Assembly (NCBI GenBank): GCA_023386045.1
Contig: JAEWKK010000036.1
Coordinates: forward strand, 1-34,513
Length of the DNA: 34,513 nucleotides
Source of the DNA: Bacteroidota bacterium
GTDB lineage: Bacteria; Bacteroidota; Bacteroidia; Chitinophagales; Chitinophagaceae
Reading direction: 5' to 3'
Shown: one piece after another, positions 33,501 through 34,513 of the stretch
Layout: the number at the start of each line of letters is the position of its first letter
Numbering within the stretch: position 1 is the stretch's first letter
Position numbers and translations under genes: made by a program
Notes under the pieces: model-generated
What the model was told of the DNA's origin: nothing
Seen by the model: the letters and a program-made list of their open reading frames with translations, nothing else
Database searches by the model: none

Positions 33501-34513
33501 CGGTTCTGCTGGTGCAACCTTTAACTGGTATACTGCAGCTTCTGGTGGAGCGCCAATTTTCACTGGTGCCAATTTTACAACACCAATCATTAACAATACC
33601 ACTACTTATTACGTAGCTGCCAGCAGCGGCGGTGGTGGTGGTTTGCAGTCTGTTGGTGCGCCCAATCTTTCAATTGGTTCTGCAGCAGTGGTAGGAACCT
33701 ACTATATGAACTTTACTGTTCTGGTTCCAACTACCATTCAGTCGGTTAATGCTTATTTCAACACTGTTGGATCACCATTTACCCTGAATATCCGTAATGC
33801 CTCTACACTGGCCTCTGTATTTACTTATTCAGGTACAACTACAGTGAATGGTACTACCACACCTCAGGTACTGCCTATCAATGCTTCACTGCCTCCGGGT
33901 AACTACCAGATGGGTTGGACAACGGATCCAGGCACTTACCGTGTTTCTACGGGTGCTTCCTATCCTTATACCATTCCAGGTGTGATCAGCATTACTGGTA
34001 ATACTTTCAATGATCCTAACTATTATTATTATTTCTTCAACTGGCAGGTAGTTACAGGTTGCGAGTCTGCGCGCCAGGCAGTAACAGCTACGGTTACACC
34101 GTCACCATCATTTGATGTGACCAATAACCTTACAGTATGTAATAATTCTATTACACAGCTGCAGGTGAACTCCACGCTGACAGACTTCAACAGCTATACC
34201 TGGTCACCAGCAAGCGGACTGTTTACCAATGCTGCGGCTACTACTCCTTATACCACAGGCAGCAGTGCTTCCTCTGTATATGTGCAGCAGTCAGTACCTG
34301 GTACTTATACTTATATCGCTACTGCCAACAATACCACTTCCGGCTGTCAGAACTATGACTCCGTAAAAGTGACGGTGCTTCCGGCCTCACTGACCGTGAC
34401 ACCAACACCGGAAGAGCTTTGCGTGAGCGGTACAGTTTCTCTGAGCATCTCACCCAATCCAACCACTTTTGGCAATGCGACCTTCCAGTGGTTGAGCTCA
34501 ACAGATAATATCA
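27532..34513 (+). CDS. Giant T9SS-type surface protein, partial at the right edge
   Basis: At least 2,327 residues; the frame is open to the last base, so the C-terminus, where a T9SS sorting domain would be expected, lies outside. The order is: signal peptide (MRKLYLSLIAFLSVFAAGAQ); an anchor-J/MAM-like domain (about 25-210); an FN3-like domain (215-333); a first right-handed beta-helix region of NNTI-type rungs (340-1130); a CARDB-like module (1146-1255); a second beta-helix (1264-1755); a second CARDB-like module (1765-1880); then Ig/PKD-like domains, including an Ig_7-like one (from about 1975). The protein is rich in Thr, Asn, Gly and Ser and is presumed an adhesin or surface layer protein. 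Many minus-strand ORFs inside it are shadows. Confidence 0.85.
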   Translation, partial: MRKLYLSLIAFLSVFAAGAQTTLISPTGDGGFETGATFAANGWTVVNGATNQWFVGTVATPSAGTNSAYISNDPAGATHNYNNGSASVVYFYRDVTFPVGETNIVLSFKWKAQGESSYDYVAVWSAPTTVTPTLNSPAAGFQNWLSIPTIYSGAELHSNPNNLNLQGTYQTQTICLPASYAGTTRRLVFMWSNDGSLGSQPPGSIDEISLVTSLPPAAPATQATALTLTAASNSQINGSFTASAPASQGYVVVRYPAGATPVAPSNNTVYTVGNTLGTGTVVSVGASTTFSTSFLGAGTTYDFYVYAYNSGQCSGPIYNITTPLTGSQATQSCTPLAAGTYSVGPTGTYPTLTAAAAAALAGTTGTVIFELQSTYTSAGETFPITFGATPCPIVGNVIVRPQAGATGLSISSANTTATIDFDGGDKVIIDGRPGGLGTTSQLSIINTSTSGVAIRFINDAQMNTIRYCDIQGQNTNVPATNTTTLTGVIHFATAFSSPGYVGPIDGNDNNTITNCSIHGTAGGTPAVGIFASGTVTAVENYNDSITISNNNIYDFFIAGGASSGIKLDRGNNAWTITGNSFYQTATRTTTASNTHRAIWVTPNTGSINNTASGFVITNNFIGGTAPNAGGGAYTMNGAFANVFNAMDVSVGFASATSVQGNTIRNIAISTTSGAGFIGISQANGHVNIGTVTGNLIGSTTATGDIIVTTTASGGGTVIGYRASGGTGAIVNIAQNTFAGVTTAGTATLGVSIQGISVTGATTINITNNTIGSTTVANSINASAATTGNSQAVTGISVTSGTNTNISGNTIANLNNNYTGTSTTGQVRGIVITTTATAITNNIIRNLSCAATQTGTGSSSAVLGISMSSTNAAGANVRGNTIHSLTMSGSSTSAAVQVTGLFYSGSTAALSNIDGNFIHSLDVTAANTNATVTGIDYASATANVFNNMIRLGIRPDGSSLSTEVVVRGISSNSTSALNNFYHNSIYIGGSPVGTVVKNSYAFIRTSTSGTYDIRNNIFVNSRSNASTGGTHYAIYFTTNMTGVSIDYNIYYYNGTGGTFAFNGTADVATYSAGWTATDVHSLVGDPLFVNATGNAAAADLHLQTGSIAEGIGVNISSVTEDFDGQIRANFTPTDIGADAGNFGATGIDVGVVGLVSPLAGGCGSATQSVIVSIRNYSSNTINFATNNVTVTVGATGPVTYSSNFVINTGTLAPGATMNVTLPATINTSGAGTYVFTASTSVTGDVNAVNDAMATTNITIAAGAGLGGTYTVGATGNYTTLSAAVAAYNAATCISGNIVFELIDPLYNSTSGETFPIRINHINNPSAYTLTIRPATGVNAIIEAASDSAVLKLVGADNIIIDGSNNGTSSRNLTINNNKSAAQAAGIWVASLGGAGNGAVNNTIKNVNIKGGNATASSLTGIYGIVSAANNSMLVGNADNDNLTITNNAISKNTVGISAIGSLITQEGLLINNNVIGSSNASDYVNGRGIEIAYTNNAIVSGNTIFNIKTLSSNSNQPSGIDVGAGVVNGAITSNNISGVYQPSTGGWRANGISFSSASGTTGVLVANNFISDIKTVIYVNPSVFNAFGMYFTGGTNLKIYNNSINMDGTVPTGTGAGFSANVYIASNSVTGMDFRNNILSNTQDFAVSGSSVYNIYINATGFNFGTIDHNDYYGSSSATTTYRVGYDGSTQRPTLNDWKQFTLQDQNSVSILPPFVSPTDLHIDIAMGFTIDSLGTPVPGVTTDIDGDVRNATHPDIGADEFAVITGIDFGAKSLVAPIVKDCYGATETVTVRIRNYSANTHNFVTVPVTVNASVTGPNPTTFAPVVVNTGTLAPGDSLDVVISTTYNMTAIGTYTFSASTSVGGDVTPANNAMPATVRTLNPITAGVVSTGQNNYCLTGTPTLTVTGANGTIQWQEATSASGPWTNVGTGTTTYTPGAAITTTSFYRVIATCNANSDTSNAQQITINNPQLLTTVPATRCGPGTVTLSATGSAGATFNWYTAASGGAPIFTGANFTTPIINNTTTYYVAASSGGGGGLQSVGAPNLSIGSAAVVGTYYMNFTVLVPTTIQSVNAYFNTVGSPFTLNIRNASTLASVFTYSGTTTVNGTTTPQVLPINASLPPGNYQMGWTTDPGTYRVSTGASYPYTIPGVISITGNTFNDPNYYYYFFNWQVVTGCESARQAVTATVTPSPSFDVTNNLTVCNNSITQLQVNSTLTDFNSYTWSPASGLFTNAAATTPYTTGSSASSVYVQQSVPGTYTYIATANNTTSGCQNYDSVKVTVLPASLTVTPTPEELCVSGTVSLSISPNPTTFGNATFQWLSSTDNI

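Noticed and set aside
28390..34501. Many minus-strand ORFs of 60-145 codons within the giant gene
   Set aside because: They follow from the biased Thr/Gly/Asn/Ser codon content of the sense strand; none has a start signal or a domain-like sequence.

Overview
The window looks like chromosome of a Bacteroidota bacterium, most likely of the Chitinophagaceae / Sphingobacteriia side. The evidence is a set of type IX secretion (T9SS) cargo proteins with C-terminal sorting domains, a LytTR regulator, a TPR protein next to an outer-membrane barrel, Bacteroidota-restricted families (DUF4295, DUF6526, CCDC81-like HU domain), starts mostly without Shine-Dalgarno sequences, and at least one full Bacteroidota promoter (TTTG, 19 bp, TAnnTTTG). 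I saw no rRNA, tRNA, IS element, phage or CRISPR array. The giant gene at the right end runs out of the window.

Layout. 1-0.9 kb: a DUF6526 membrane protein flanked on both sides by arrays of 7-bp words. 0.9-1.3 kb: DoxX (minus). 1.5-6.8 kb: an envelope operon of a TPR protein, a plug-less TonB-receptor-type barrel and a membrane-anchored HU-like protein. 6.85-12.1 kb: a SAM methyltransferase, glutaminyl cyclase lipoprotein (minus), secreted pappalysin-like metalloprotease, FAD oxidoreductase (minus) and DUF4197. 12.2-13.6 kb: lpdA (minus). 13.8-16.0 kb: a small hypothetical gene, then rpmB-rpmG-DUF4295 and ftsY, a translation and protein-targeting block. 16.0-16.55 kb: a 0.5-kb inverted array of GATTACA/GATCACA words between ftsY and nhaA. 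16.5-19.1 kb: nhaA (minus) and rimO. 19.2-25.05 kb: a T9SS surface protein (minus), a LytTR regulator with a degenerate receiver (minus), a divergent iron-sulfur flavoreductase, and an MG2-domain protein (minus). 25.4-25.7 kb: two very small predicted membrane peptides (minus). 25.9-27.4 kb: a ketoglutaric-semialdehyde-type aldehyde dehydrogenase. 27.5 kb to the end: a T9SS-type adhesin or surface protein of more than 2,300 residues.

The most unusual thing here is not a protein. Three convergent (tail-to-tail) spacers carry repeats built from 7-bp words: GGTGAGT, ATGAACY and GATYACA. GCCATCA and CGTTTGA words occur with them in the left arrays. The words begin within a few bases of stop codons and, in two word families, read in the same sense relative to the gene they follow. 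The 3' end of nhaA appears to be written in the repeat itself. Three other convergent pairs have no spacer at all: their stop codons abut exactly. These patterns were read directly from the sequence; their function is unknown.

Functional links are mostly housekeeping or envelope: ribosome maturation (L28, L33, DUF4295, RimO acting on S12), co-translational targeting (FtsY), dehydrogenase complexes (LpdA), Na+/H+ balance (NhaA), and secreted or surface proteins exported by a T9SS whose machinery lies outside this window.
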